Assembly (NCBI GenBank): GCA_037903475.1
Contig: JBAJFG010000113.1
Span: 1 to 64,000 of the forward strand
Direction: 5' to 3'
Origin: Ancylostoma caninum
Taxonomy: Eukaryota > Nematoda > Chromadorea > Rhabditida > Ancylostomatidae
Length of the DNA: 64,000 bases
Shown here: positions 24,519-37,400 of the stretch, piece by piece
How the letters are laid out: every line of letters starts with the position of its first letter
How positions within the stretch are numbered: the first letter of the stretch is position 1
Notes under the pieces: generated by a model
What the model saw: the letters and a program-made list of their open reading frames with translations, nothing else
The model's database searches: none
What the model was told of the DNA's origin: nothing
Translations under genes and position numbers: made by a program

Positions 24519-26956
24519 CTAGTAGTTTCCGACGACGTCATCATGATGAATTAATCGAAAGAAGAATTTTAGAAGATTAAAGAAGTACAAAACAACTTGA
24601 AAAGAAGGTGCTTATAGGCATTTCCAATAAAATGAATATGACAGGTCGTAAGTGTGGAATTATATGCAATCAGCAGAAAACAACATAAACGAACAAGATA
24701 AGACTAGATTCACGCTTAATCAGAAGGTTCACCAAAATTTACTGTCTTGTTTATTTGTGAATGAACGAGAAACGAATCAGAATCTATAACAGAGTTGAAA
24801 TGAAAGGTACAGGAATGGATCACCACAATACTACTACGGAAATTACGAATTTATTACTATTCATTCACTTCGCGAAGAGCAATGAAACTAGCACAAAAAA
24901 GGTGTTCCAAATCGGAAAAAGGAGATCCAGGGCCACTTAGAGATCTGTGATGCTCATATACCCACATTTACTCGAAATAAGTAAGATGGCGAAAAAAAAG
25001 TTCAGGTGCCAACATTACTAAACTGTATTTGTGTCTTATCACATGCAAAGATAGTGTTCAACGATAAAGCGAAGAAAATGGACTTCTATCGCCCTGAATT
25101 TAAGTTTGAAATAAATAGGTGGAAACAAGGGAAAAAATTGAACAAGTGTGGTATTGAAGTAGAAAAGAAGATTAAAATGGCAAAAATATGTTCAAAAGCA
25201 CGGAGCGATAATGGAAATGAATGAGTGGAAGTTCTAAGTACCCAAGACTATATGAAAGGATTTGCCTCAGGCCCCGGAAATGTTGCACAACCGTGATTCA
25301 GCAGAAGGTCGAGGTCATCGGAAAGGTACGCGGGTATCGTGGCGACGAAAGGGGCGGGCAGAACCGGTGACGTCATTTTAGAACTTATTGCACCATCTTT
25401 GTCACAGTTCCACTGCTAGTAACTGTTAAACACTAGATAGTCACACTGTTATTAAATACCAGCAATTTTGGAGTTAATTCCGTAGAATGACCGCGTAAAT
25501 TATGCATTTTACAACAGTTTTTACTGCGCTTTGGGAGTAGATCCCTGTTAAACTTCGCGCGAGAAGTGCATTTTCAACGTTATCAGATGTAGTTTAAATT
25601 GAGGATAAACTTCATGTTTTCTACATGCATTCAGGGCAAACTTTCTATTTTTCCGCTCCATCACGTCAAACTAGTGGAAATGAATAGTTACTTTGTAGAA
25701 GTTCATTTGACTTTGCAAAATATGTATGTAACGATGGTGACATCACACACTGAAATTCTCTCAAACCAAATAGTAACCAGTAACCAAAGAAAAGTCTATA
25801 CTTCATCTATTCTTTATATTTGTAGTTTTCTGCGAGCATTCCCTTCCTTATTCAATACACAATTCGAACAGATTTCATCATTTTGTGAGACGGTTGAATC
25901 ATTACTGCGCCTTATCTACAGGGTTTTCATGGACCTATTTTTGGAGCATTGAAAGGTGAGAAAGAAGTAATCAGTGAAGTCAGTTGACAAAGTTCCATGA
26001 AGTGAAAAGGCTCCGAGAAATGTTCCCCATGGAAATTGGAAAATAACTTTCAAGGCTTGATGGTGCCAGCTGCGCAGACAGGTGGTCTACATAAAAACAC
26101 GGTGTCCTGTTATGAAAACAACTATTTCTATAAACACAACAAATTTCACTTCGAATTCCAGGTATAATGTGATTAGATGAAAGTAGTAAGGACCCCAACT
26201 GCTACTGAAGAAGAAAAAACAAAAAGTTTATCAGAAAAGTGCTGTCAATCAGTTTTGGTCGTAAATTTGTTGGCAACACGCATCCGGGGCTACAGTACGC
26301 AAAATTCACCTGCTGGTCTTCGCTGTAATTTGTTGCTTCCAGCGATTCGTCAGAAGTTGTTGATCTGGTGCTTTTATCTTTTTAGAAATGTAACCTGGTG
26401 CTTGAAACAAATCAAGTCTAGTTAAAAAGCAAACAAAAAGTCGAGGTGGACTCCGTTTTCCAGGCGGTGTTACGAGGAAACTGAAGAAGTTGACTTTTTC
26501 TGTTCGCTCCTCTCTCTCTAGATTTTAACATTGAGTGATCCTGCAAGTTTTATCATAGAAGGACCTGCTACTAAAGGACTTGTACATACCAGATTCCATA
26601 AGTAGTTTATTAGGTTTGACAAGTTTGACAGTGAGTGAAATATTTCTCAGGTTTTTAAGACCTTGTGAAATCATAATATGGAGGAGTCAAACTTATAACG
26701 CAAGTTGTTGTCTTCATTTTATAGTTTATTGATCGCATAACAACGTTTACTGCAGCGCGCTTCGCATATGGAACAAGTTACTGAAGTAACCCAAATGTTC
26801 AGCATTGATCGACGCATCTATAAGTCAGCATGTTTCCACATCATCTCTTCTGTCATTTCTTTCCTACCTTCTATAATATCTGCCTTATTCTCAAGCAGGA
26901 ACATCTAGATGTTATTAACTACCACAATTCACTGGAAAACTTATGTAAATAGTTGC
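24519..26956. promoter_or_regulatory. Head-to-head intergenic region between cgp-1 and vhl-1
   Basis: About 2.4 kb separates the two divergent start codons. No further exon is recognised. The middle (around 25300-25380) is locally GC-richer than its AT-rich surroundings. It must hold the promoters of one or both genes, but I cannot point to a defined core element. Confidence 0.4.
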
Positions 26957-26964
26957 AATTTCAG
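26957..26964 (+). promoter_or_regulatory. Acceptor 19 nt before the vhl-1 start codon
   Basis: CAATTTCAG lies just upstream of the ATG at 26984, leaving 19 nt of leader. This is a likely spliced-leader acceptor or the 3' end of a 5' UTR intron. Confidence 0.5.
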
Positions 26965-26983
26965 GCTTTTGGCTTCAAATTAA

Positions 26984-29294
26984 ATGGATGGCGCAGTGCA
27001 AGCAGCGGTAAGACAGAACATTAATGCTGCTGGTCTAGGCATTCAAAACGTCCGTTCTGGTGTAGGAACTGTGGCGGTAGAGTTCTCAGCTCCATTAAAA
27101 ATTTACTATTTTATTTAAAAAAAATCTAGATCGTTGTAAATAAGTCAAAATTTTCCAGGTTTATGTGCGATTCTTTAATCTTACGGGTACTGATGTGGAT
27201 GTGATTTGGATAAATGAAGAGGTGAGCTGTTGTTTATCTCAATTACCAGTTTTTTCCAAGGTTTGGTTTTAATTCTTCGGGCTGATGTTTATCAAATACA
27301 GACTTTTTTCTGCTCATTAGATCATTAGATGCAACGATGATGGGTACAAATGACAGGTGGAAGTGAGATAGGTATCGATTGCTTTGGCAAATCGTCACAG
27401 TATTAAGAAGATCTATCTACTTCGTGTCAGCGTTTTTTTTTTTATTTTTTTTCCTTTAGGAGTTTTTTTTATTGATGAGTAATCGGCTTTTGATCTGCAG
27501 ATTAAAATCGCAAGTGCAACAGGATTCAAATTCGTTTCAATTTCGGCCAAGACCTTATTGACGTGTTTTTTCTCTCCTGTTTTTTTCTTGCTTTATCCAC
27601 ACTTACTTCCTTTACCTCAATTTCTTACTCTACTAGCTTATTGCGCTTCTTATAGCAGTGGCGAGGCCCACTGTTCGTTCGCACGATCACTGGTTCGATG
27701 TCACCCCGGGGCCATCCAGGCCGTCAGTAAATTGGTACCAGAGAAATGTGAGAGGGTGAAACACTGACTTTTGCGTCGGATGCTCCTCGCAAACTCATGT
27801 GTAGGACAAATACGCATGCAATGCCTCAGAGACGTTCAGTTAAGGTCGAATACATGGTGAATCTCATGAACGGGATTGATTAACGCCGACCACTTTATCC
27901 TTTATTAATCATCCTCAAACCAAATGGCAACACAAGATGAGTTTTAGGGCCGAGGTATCCGCTATGGTCAGCTGAAGAAATCTCAATACCTTGATATCAA
28001 CACGTACGAAGGCCATCCATGGATATTTCGGGAGTCTGGAGTCGGTGATCTACTTATAGGGCAACCAGGTCGAATATCGGTGAGCTATTTTCTCTGTGTT
28101 TGCGTTTTCCAATGTTCTCTCGTTGATCCGGTTTTCCTCCACAATGGTGGTGCTATCGATTTGGTGACTAGTTTGCTGGGATTGACGTATGTCACCCTTT
28201 ATTGCCGTCTGGAAAAAAAGTAAAGGGAAGCCAGGACAGCACAAAATTGTAGTTGTTTGTCCTATCATGGAAGGGACTACATAGGAGTGAAATCTAAAAT
28301 TTATTTCATTTTTTTGGTGCTGTCATCACGTAGTTTCTATTATTGAGTTCATACCTCTATTCTATGAGCAAATAGCGTTAGAGAACTCGCATAGCATTCA
28401 CAAGCGCATTTCTTTCGTGCACTTTCTCTGAAGGAACTGCTATACACTAAATAATGTGCATTTCCAGGTTTATTTCCCCAAACGTGAAAATATAAACGTG
28501 ATAAGCCGAGTCTGCGTCCTCATCACTTTCCCATGTAAGATTTTTTCATAGTTTTTGGTGATGATCGTCTTTTGTTAACAAACCAATGGACAGTTCGGAG
28601 AAGGATGTACAGTTTTTCAAGAATTTCAGTGATGTCGTTGCGTGACTGGGCTGTGCGTGCAGTTGCCAATTTGGTGGAAATCGCTCCGGATGCTTTATTG
28701 ACTTTACCCATACCAGCTAGTCAAATAGTTAGTTTCTTTTTCTTTTGTTTTTTTAAAACTTTTACTGTTTTACATTCTTCGAAAAAACTTGAACAGTTTT
28801 GCTTGATCTGTCTCGTCGCTGCTGCTTCTCCTGTGAGAGAGATTCTAGCGCCTAGTAGCTGTTTGATGGTATCTCCTCACTGCTTTCGTCATTCAAAAAT
28901 GATTCGATTGTGAATGTCGATTTTTTTCTTAGCATTTTTGTCCTCGATAGATATATTTTCAGAGAGCAATACAAAACTTGTTAGTGCATCGGCTCCAATA
29001 TGTGAGCATGTTTGAGCTGAATCCATTGGTGGGAAGACGTCTCCGAGCTACTGTCAGAAGATACATGAACGTGAGTCAGCCATGCAAAGAATGCCATCCA
29101 TTCGTTCACCCATTGATTAATTAATTCCACTGATTCATTCGTGCCATCAGATTGAACCTGGATTTCATATGAATGTCGATGGAAGTGCTTCTTTTGCGGA
29201 ATCTTTAAGCAGGCGGCGCATTGGCGCCGCTCGCACTGAAGTTGCCGACGCAATATCAGATCAGGGTTTTGTTGACGTTTTCCCTACTATTTGA
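26984..29294 (+). CDS. vhl-1: Von Hippel-Lindau tumour suppressor homologue (pVHL)
   Basis: Seven GT..AG exons join in phase to 246 codons plus stop: 26984-27076, 27159-27221, 27948-28079, 28468-28534, 28594-28727, 28963-29070, 29151-29294. The beta domain is clear: VYVRFFNLTGTDVDVIW (32-48), then Y58, then DINTYEGHPWIFRESG (68-83). By alignment with human VHL, the hydroxyproline-pocket residues Tyr98, His115 and Trp117 correspond to Y58, H75 and W77, while Ser111 is Thr71. pVHL is the substrate receptor of a Cullin-2/Elongin ubiquitin ligase that destroys proline-hydroxylated HIF-alpha. The alpha domain is more diverged: the BC-box position reads SLRDWAVRAV (133-142), with Ala where the usual Elongin C-contacting Cys stands. 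The last exon adds a tail rich in Arg, Ala and Ser that overlaps one arm of an inverted repeat. Confidence 0.88.
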
Positions 29295-29382
29295 TGTAAA
29301 GGTTTACTTTCACGGCGCCGGCGTAAGCTGCGTTGTCGCGCCGCGTATTCGCCGATTCCGCGAGAAACGCACTTCCATCGAC
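29175..29382. repeat. Inverted repeat spanning the end of vhl-1
   Basis: The arm 29175-29203 is the reverse complement of 29354-29382, with 25 of 29 positions matching. The interior contains GC-rich pieces (GGCGGCGCATTGGCGCC and GGCGCCGGCG) that also pair imperfectly. The left arm is coding for the last exon. The right arm lies in the 3' UTR. Confidence 0.6.
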
Positions 29383-30264
29383 GCTCACTCTATATATATA
29401 TAGAAGTCTTCAGCGCATTGCAGAAAATTAATTCCAGCCTTCGCCAGCACTTCCAGCCCCACGGCCTATGTTGGGTGACTTTGATGATGAACATGATCAT
29501 CCTGAAGACTTTGAAGAAAATCATGAAATCCACTAGGAATGCGTTTGATTTGCTTGGAGGACGACTGCTCTGTATGATTCTCAGGTTTCTCCAGTGTCCC
29601 AACCATATTGAAGGTGCTCAACTAACGATCCCTAGTATTTCTTCTACGTGTATTATATTTTAGACTCTTGAATACATTGTACTTAGTTTTGATCACCAGT
29701 TCAGTACTCATCTCACTAGAGTTTATAGATTTTCAGTGCACTTCCCTTCTCATACTTTTGTTTTTCGGTGATTAATCACGATACCCGATGTGAGAACGGC
29801 ACGTGATGCGTAAGGAGCAGTAGTAGGGAAGCATTCCGTATGCTTCCCTGGTAGGTATCACTTTATACGCTCTTTAATGATACTATACTTACCTCCTGAT
29901 GATCACTTATGAAGTGGAGCAAGCTGTTCGTTTGTCTCGTCGAAGTATCAATTGTGCAGCTTGCTTATTGCACCTAACACTAATTAATCCGCTAGTTCCT
30001 TTATTGTGCTCACTGCCGCTGCTACTTTTCTTTCCTGGTCATTTAAGTGACTTATTGTTAGTTACTTTTCTTTAATTCATTCTCTATATCTCGAGAAATC
30101 ATTCCGAATACGCTGAACAGCAATTGCCTTGTATCGCTCATTGTCATGAGTGCGATTTGTTTTTCTTTTTCCTAATGGGAATACTGCTAGAGATTATCGA
30201 TTTGTACATATGTATATAACGAAGATATTATCATCTTTGCCACTCTAAGCTTAACGCGAATTTG

Positions 30265-30270
30265 AATAAA
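30265..30270 (+). terminator. Candidate polyadenylation signal for vhl-1
   Basis: AATAAA about 970 nt after the TGA stop. A shorter 3' UTR with a variant signal is equally possible. Confidence 0.25.
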
Positions 30271-30595
30271 AGACGATATATGCATGATATGGTTTTTTTA
30301 AATGTTAATGATGATGCTGTTAATGCTGCAGTGACATAGGTTGCACTCTGTGACAAGAGAATACAACGAAAAATGTAGTAGAAGTACAGAACAGTAATTC
30401 GACCGTCAGAGAATACCGATTGGAATTATGCATTGGGCCCAGGTGTTATTCACCTCATAAGTTGCTCCCGTTGAGTTGCCATCTACGCAGGCGAAGTGGG
30501 ACCATGCGTGTGAAAATGCTTCCAGGATAAAACTTCCAACTACCTAGGTGCTCATCTCTCTAATGACGCCAAAACTCGGGTCAACGTGACTCTGC

Positions 30596-30616
30596 GGGGG
30601 GGGGGGCCCCCCCCCC
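30596..30616. repeat. G11C10 homopolymer palindrome
   Basis: Eleven G followed directly by ten C. It is self-complementary and could fold back on itself. It may also be inflated or mis-scored by sequencing. Confidence 0.7.
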
Positions 30617-31442
30617 GAATCCTAGCGCGCATAACATAGGAAGAGTTTTTTTTTCGCTGAAAGCTTAAAAAATAAACAGGAAGAACGAGGGCGTTGTTAT
30701 GACCAATGGGCTTGCCTCTCAAGATATCTGCGGGTTTTGAACTACGTGGGTGGGTCCAAGGTTGAAAACCCTTCGCGAGAAGGTTTAGTGATAGATGGTC
30801 CATTGCCCTGTTAACAAGTAACCAAAATGAATGTTATTTTATCACTTCCTCGATGATTTTGAGGCTAGTGATTGGTTGAAAATTCATCATGTAGAACTGC
30901 AATGTGGTTGAGATGATGGGTTGCATGTGACTTTGACTGTCCAGGCTCTGACGAAAGCGAAAACCCAGAAACGTGAGCCTAGTACAGATCAACGTCAGTA
31001 CAGTTTACAATCGCCTAACAGTTGGAATCTGGCGTTGCGGATTTTTCATTTAACATCAACATATTAAGATATAGACAGGAGTATTCAATAATATTTCAAG
31101 AAAGTCGAATTTGTCAGTAATTCGACCAGTGCCGCTCTACTGGATTAAGTCCAGTCCACCAGCATAAAGAAAGGAGCAGTATCCTTTTACTACGAAGATG
31201 GAATTCTGCGTCGGTCATATGAGTCATAAACCGAGTCAAATAGGAGCAAAAACCAGATCAGGCCACAAAAACCAGATCAGGAAGTGCAATAGAGGTTAAC
31301 CAAATCCGGCGGTGAAGTTGATGAATGTTCTCTGGAAGGGTGTGTGATCGGCTTTCTCCTCTGAACTGGTAGAGTACTATTGGTAAAGAGCAACATATTT
31401 TCTCTAAATAAGTCGTCTAAGAAAGGCCAGCCATGGTGAAAA

Positions 31443-34400
31443 TGGCACGGCACATACGACAACGCCGTTGCATTCCAAGGTGACCTGCGCTGGTGGAGCT
31501 ACACTATTTCTTTTCTGATCCGCATGAACCGCACGGCAACGCCGTTGCATTCCGAGGTGACCTGCAGTGGTAGAGCAACACCATTTCTTTGCGGATCCGC
31601 ATGAACCGCACGGCAACGCCGTTGCATTCCAAGGTGACCTGCTGTGGTGGAGCTACACTATTTCTTTGCTGATCCGCATGAACCGCACGGCAACGCCGTT
31701 GCATTCCGAGGTGACATGTGGTGGTAGAGCAACACAATTTCTTTGCGGATCTGCATGAACCACACGGCAACGCCGTTGCATTCCGAGGTGACCTGCGGTG
31801 GTGGAGCTACACTATTTCTTTGCGGATCCGCATGAACCGCACGGCAACGCCGTTGCATTCCAAGGTGACCTGCTGTGGTAGAGCAACACCACTTCTTTGC
31901 GGATCCGCATGAACCACACGGCAACGCCATTGCATTCCGAGGTGACCTGCGGTGGTAGAGCAACACAATTTCTTTGCGGATCCGCATGAACCACACGGCA
32001 ACGCCGTTGCATACCGAGGTGACCTGCGCTGGTGGAGCAACACCAGTTCTTTGCGGATCCGCATGAACCACACGGCAGCGCCGTTGCATTCCGAGGTGAC
32101 CTGCGGTGGTGGAGCTACACTATTTCCTTGCGGATCCGCATGAACCGCACGGCAACGCCGTTGCATTTCAAGGTGACCTGCTGTGGTAGAGCAACGCCAT
32201 TTCATTGCGGATCCGCATGAACCACACGGCAACGCCGTTGCATTCCGAGGTGACCTGCGGTGGTGGAGCTACACTATTTCTTTGCGGATCCGCATGAACC
32301 GCACGGCAACGCCGTTGCATTCCGAGGTGACCTGCGGTGGTAGAGCAACACAATTTCTTTGCGGATCCGCATGAACCACACGGCAACGCCGTTGCATTCC
32401 AAGGTGACCTGCGGTGGTAGAGCAACACAATTTCTTTGCGGATCCGCATGAACCACACGGCAACGCCGTTGCATACCGAGGTGACCTGCGCTGGTGGAGC
32501 TACACTATTTCTTTGCTGATCCGCATGAACCGCACGGCAACGCCGTTGCATTCCGAGGTGACCTGCGGTGGTAGAGCTACACTATTTCTTTGCGGATCCG
32601 CATGAACCGCACGGCAACGCCGTTGCATTCCGAGGTGACCTGCGCTGGTGGAGCTACACTATTTCTTTGCTGATCCGCATGAACCGCACGGCAACGCGCA
32701 ACGCCGTTGCATTCCGAGGTGACCTGCGGTGGTAGAGCAACACCATTTCTTTGCGGGTCCGCATGAACCGCACGGCAACGCCGTTGCATTCCAAGGTGAC
32801 CTGCTGTGGTAGAGCAACACCATTTCTTTGCGGATCCGCATGAACCACACGGCAACGCCATTGCATTCCGAGGTGACCTGCGGTGGTAGAGCAACACTAT
32901 TTCTTTGCGGATCCGCATGAACCGCACGGCAACGCCGTTGCATTCCAGGTGACCTGCGTGGTAGAGCAACACCATTTTTTGCGGATCCGCATGAACCACA
33001 CGGCAACGCCGTTGCATTCCGGGTGACCTGCGGTGGTGGAGCTACACTATTTCTTTGCGGATCCGCATGAACCGCACGGCAACGCCGTTGCATTCCGAGG
33101 TGACCTGCTGTGGTAGAGCAACTTTCATTTCTGAACCACACGGCAACGCCGTTGCTAGCGCGGATCCGCATGAACCGCACGGCAACGCCGTTGCATTCCG
33201 AGGTGACCTGCGGTGGTAGAGCAACACAATTTCTTTGCGGATCCGCATGAACCACACGGCAACGCCGTTGCATTCCAAGGTGACCTGCGGTGGTAGAGCA
33301 ACACAATTTCTTTGCGGATCCGCATGAACCACACGGCAACGCCGTTGCATACCGAGGTGACCTGCGCTGGTGGAGCTACACTATTTCTTTGCTGATCCGC
33401 ATGAACCGCACGGCAACGCCGTTGCATTCCGAGGTGACCTGCGGTGGTAGAGCTACACTATTTCTTTGCGGATCCGCATGAACCGCACGGCAACGCCGTT
33501 GCATTCCGAGGTGACCTGCGCTGGTGGAGCTACACTATTTCTTTGCTGATCCGCATGAACCGCACGGCAACGCCGTTGCATTCCGAGGTGACCTGCGGTG
33601 GTAGAGCTACACTATTTCTTTGCGGGTCCGCATGAACCGCACGGCAACGCCGTTGCATTCCGAGGTGACCTGCGCTGGTGGAGCTACACTATTTCTTTGC
33701 TGATCCGCATGAACCGCACGGCAACGCGCAACGCCGTTGCATTCCGAGGTGACCTGCGGTGGTAGAGCAACACCATTTCTTTGCGGGTCCGCATGAACCG
33801 CACGGCAACGCCGTTGCATTCCAAGGTGACCTGCTGTGGTAGAGCAACGCCATTTCTTTGCGGATCCGCATGAACCACACGGCAGCGCCGTTGCATTCCG
33901 AGGTGACCTGCAGTGGTGGAGCTACACTATTTCCTTGCGGATCCGCATGAACCGCACGGCAACGCCGTTGCATTCCGAGGTGACCTGCGGTGGTAGAGCT
34001 ACACTATTTCTTTGCGGATCCGCATGAACCGCACGGCAACGCCGTTGCATTCCGAGGTGACCTGCGCTGGTGGAGCTACACTATTTCTTTGCTGATCCGC
34101 ATGAACCGCACGGCAACGCCGTTGCATTCCGAGGTGACCTGCGGTGGTAGAGCTACACTATTTCTTTGCGGGTCCGCATGAACCGCACGGCAACGCCGTT
34201 GCATTCCGAGGTGACCTGCGCTGGTGGAGCTACACTATTTCTTTGCTGATCCGCATGAACCGCACGGCAACGCGCAACGCCGTTGCATTCCGAGGTGACC
34301 TGCGGTGGTAGAGCAACACCATTTCTTTGCGGGTCCGCATGAACCGCACGGCAACGCCGTTGCATTCCGAGGTGACATGTGGTGGTAGAGCAACACAATT

Positions 34401-37400
34401 TCTTTGCGGATCTGCATGAACCACACGGCAACGCCGTTGCATTCCGGGGTGACCTGCGGTGGTGGAGCTACACTATTTCTTTGCGGATCCGCATGAACCG
34501 CACGGCAACGCCGTTGCATTCCAAGGTGACCTGCTGTGGTAGAGCAACACCACTTCTTTGCGGATCCGCATGAACCACACGGCAACGCCATTGCATTCCG
34601 AGGTGACCTGCGGTGGTAGAGCAACACAATTTCTTTGCGGATCCGCATGAACCGCACGGCAACGCCGTTGCATTCCGAGGTGACCTGCGCTGGTGGAGCT
34701 ACACTATTTCTTTGCTGATCCGCATGAACCGCACGGCAACGCCGTTGCATTCCGAGGTGACCTGCGGTGGTAGAGCTACACTATTTCTTTGCGGGTCCGC
34801 ATGAACCGCACGGCAACGCCGTTGCATTCCGAGGTGACCTGCGCTGGTGGAGCTACACTATTTCTTTGCTGATCCGCATGAACCGCACGGCAACGCGCAA
34901 CGCCGTTGCATTCCGAGGTGACCTGCGGTGGTAGAGCAACACCATTTCTTTGCGGGTCCGCATGAACCGCACGGCAACGCCGTTGCATTCCAAGGTGACC
35001 TGCTGTGGTAGAGCAACGCCATTTCTTTGCGGATCCGCATGAACCACACGGCAGCGCCGTTGCATTCCGAGGTGACCTGCAGTGGTGGAGCTACACTATT
35101 TCTTTTCTGATCCGCATGAACCGCACGGCAACGCCGTTGCATTCCAAGGTGACCTGCAGTGGTAGAGCAACACCATTTTTTTGCGGATCCGCATGAACCG
35201 CACGGCAACGCCGTTGCATTCCAAGGTGACCTGCTGTGGTGGAGCTACACTATTTCTTTGCTGATCCGCATGAACCGCACGGCAACGCCGTTGCATTCCG
35301 AGGTGACATGTGGTGGTAGAGCAACACAATTTCTTTGCGGATCTGCATGAACCACACGGCAACGCCGTTGCATTCCGAGGTGACCTGCGGTGGTGGAGCT
35401 ACACTATTTCTTTGCGGATCCGCATGAACCGCACGGCAACGCCGTTGCATTCCAAGGTGACCTGCTGTGGTAGAGCAACACCACTTCTTTGCGGATCCGC
35501 ATGAACCACACGGCAACGCCATTGCATTCCGAGGTTGCACCTGCGGTGGTAGCTAGCAATGAACACAATTTCTTTGCGGATCCGCATGAACCACACGGCA
35601 ACGCCGTTGCATACCGAGGTGACCTGCGCTGGTGGAGCAACACCAGTTCTTTGCGGATCCGCATGAACCACACGGCAGCGCCGTTGCATTCCGAGGTGAC
35701 CTGCGGTGGTGGAGCTACACTATTTCCTTGCGGATCCGCATGAACCGCACGGCAACGCCGTTGCATTTCAAGGTGACCTGCTGTGGTAGAGCAACGCCAT
35801 TTCATTGCGGATCCGCATGAACCACACGGCAACGCCGTTGCATTCCGAGGTGACCTGCGGTGGTGGAGCTACACTATTTCTTTGCGGATCCGCATGAACC
35901 GCACGGCAACGCCGTTGCATTCCGAGGTGACCTGCGGTGGTAGAGCAACACAATTTCTTTGCGGATCCGCATGAACCACACGGCAACGCCGTTGCATTCC
36001 AAGGTGACCTGCGGTGGTAGAGCAACACAATTTCTTTGCGGATCCGCATGAACCACACGGCAACGCCGTTGCATACCGAGGTGACCTGCGCTGGTGGAGC
36101 TACACTATTTCTTTGCTGATCCGCATGAACCGCACGGCAACGCCGTTGCATTCCGAGGTGACCTGCGGTGGTAGAGCTACACTATTTCTTTGCGGGTCCG
36201 CATGAACCGCACGGCAACGCCGTTGCATTCCGAGGTGACCTGCGCTGGTGGAGCTACACTATTTCTTTGCTGATCCGCATGAACCGCACGGCAACGCGCA
36301 ACGCCGTTGCATTCCGAGGTGACCTGCGGTGGTAGAGCAACACCATTTCTTTGCGGGTCCGCATGAACCGCACGGCAACGCCGTTGCATTCCAAGGTGAC
36401 CTGCTGTGGTAGAGCAACGCCATTTCTTTGCGGATCCGCATGAACCACACGGCAGCGCCGTTGCATTCCGAGGTGACCTGCAGTGGTGGAGCTACACTAT
36501 TTCCTTGCGGATCCGCATGAACCGCACGGCAACGCCGTTGCATTCCAAGGTGACCTGCTGTGGTAGAGCAACGCCCGCATGAACCGCACGGCAACGCCGT
36601 TGCATTCCAAGGTGACCTGCTGTGGTAGAGCAACGCCATTTCATTGCGGATCCGCATGAACCACACGGCAACGCCGTTGCATTCCGAGGTGACCTGCGGT
36701 GGTAGAGCAACGCCATTTCGTTACGGATCCGCATGAACCGCACGGCAACGCCGTTGCATTCCAAGGTGACCTGCTGTGGTAGAGCAACGCCATTTCTTTG
36801 CGGATTTGCATGAACCACACGGCAACGCCGTTGCATTCCGAGGTGACCTGCGGTGGTAGAGCAACACAATTTCTTGGCGGATCCGCATGAACCACACGGC
36901 AACGCCGTTGCATTCCGAGGTGACCTGCGGTGGTAGAGCAACACAATTTCTTGGCGGATCCGCATGAACCACACGGCAACGCCGTTGCATTCCGAGGTGA
37001 CCTGCGGTGGTGGAGCTACACTATTTCTTTGCGGATCCGCATGAACCGCACGGCAACGCCGTTACATTCCGAGGTGACCTGCGGTGGTAGAGCAACATCA
37101 TTTCTTTGGGGATCCGCATGAACTTCACGACAACGCCGTTGCATTCCAAGGTGACCCGCTGTGGTAGAGCAACACAATTTCTTGGCGGATCCGCATGAAC
37201 CACACGGCAACGCCGTTGCATTCCGAGGTGACCTGCGGTGGTGGAGCTACACTATTTCTTTGCGGATCCGCATGAACCGCACGGCAACGCCGTTACATTC
37301 CGAGGTGACCTGCGGTGGTAGAGCAACATCATTTCTTTGGGGATCCGCATGAACTTCACGACAACGCCGTTGCATTCCAAGGTGACCCGCTGTGGTAGAG

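Larger units (their letters stand above)
29295..31442. other. 3' UTR and intergenic, no gene recognised
   Basis: It contains a short TATATATATATA run (29392-29403), the AATAAA at 30265, a G11C10 palindrome near 30596, and an 18-bp tandem duplication of AAAAACCAGATCAGGCCA words at about 31250-31282. An open frame at 30552-30803 on the minus strand has no supported identity. Confidence 0.45.

Noticed and set aside
30552..30803. Possible retroelement fragment
   Set aside because: A few reverse-transcriptase-like words only; no motif or continuous frame.
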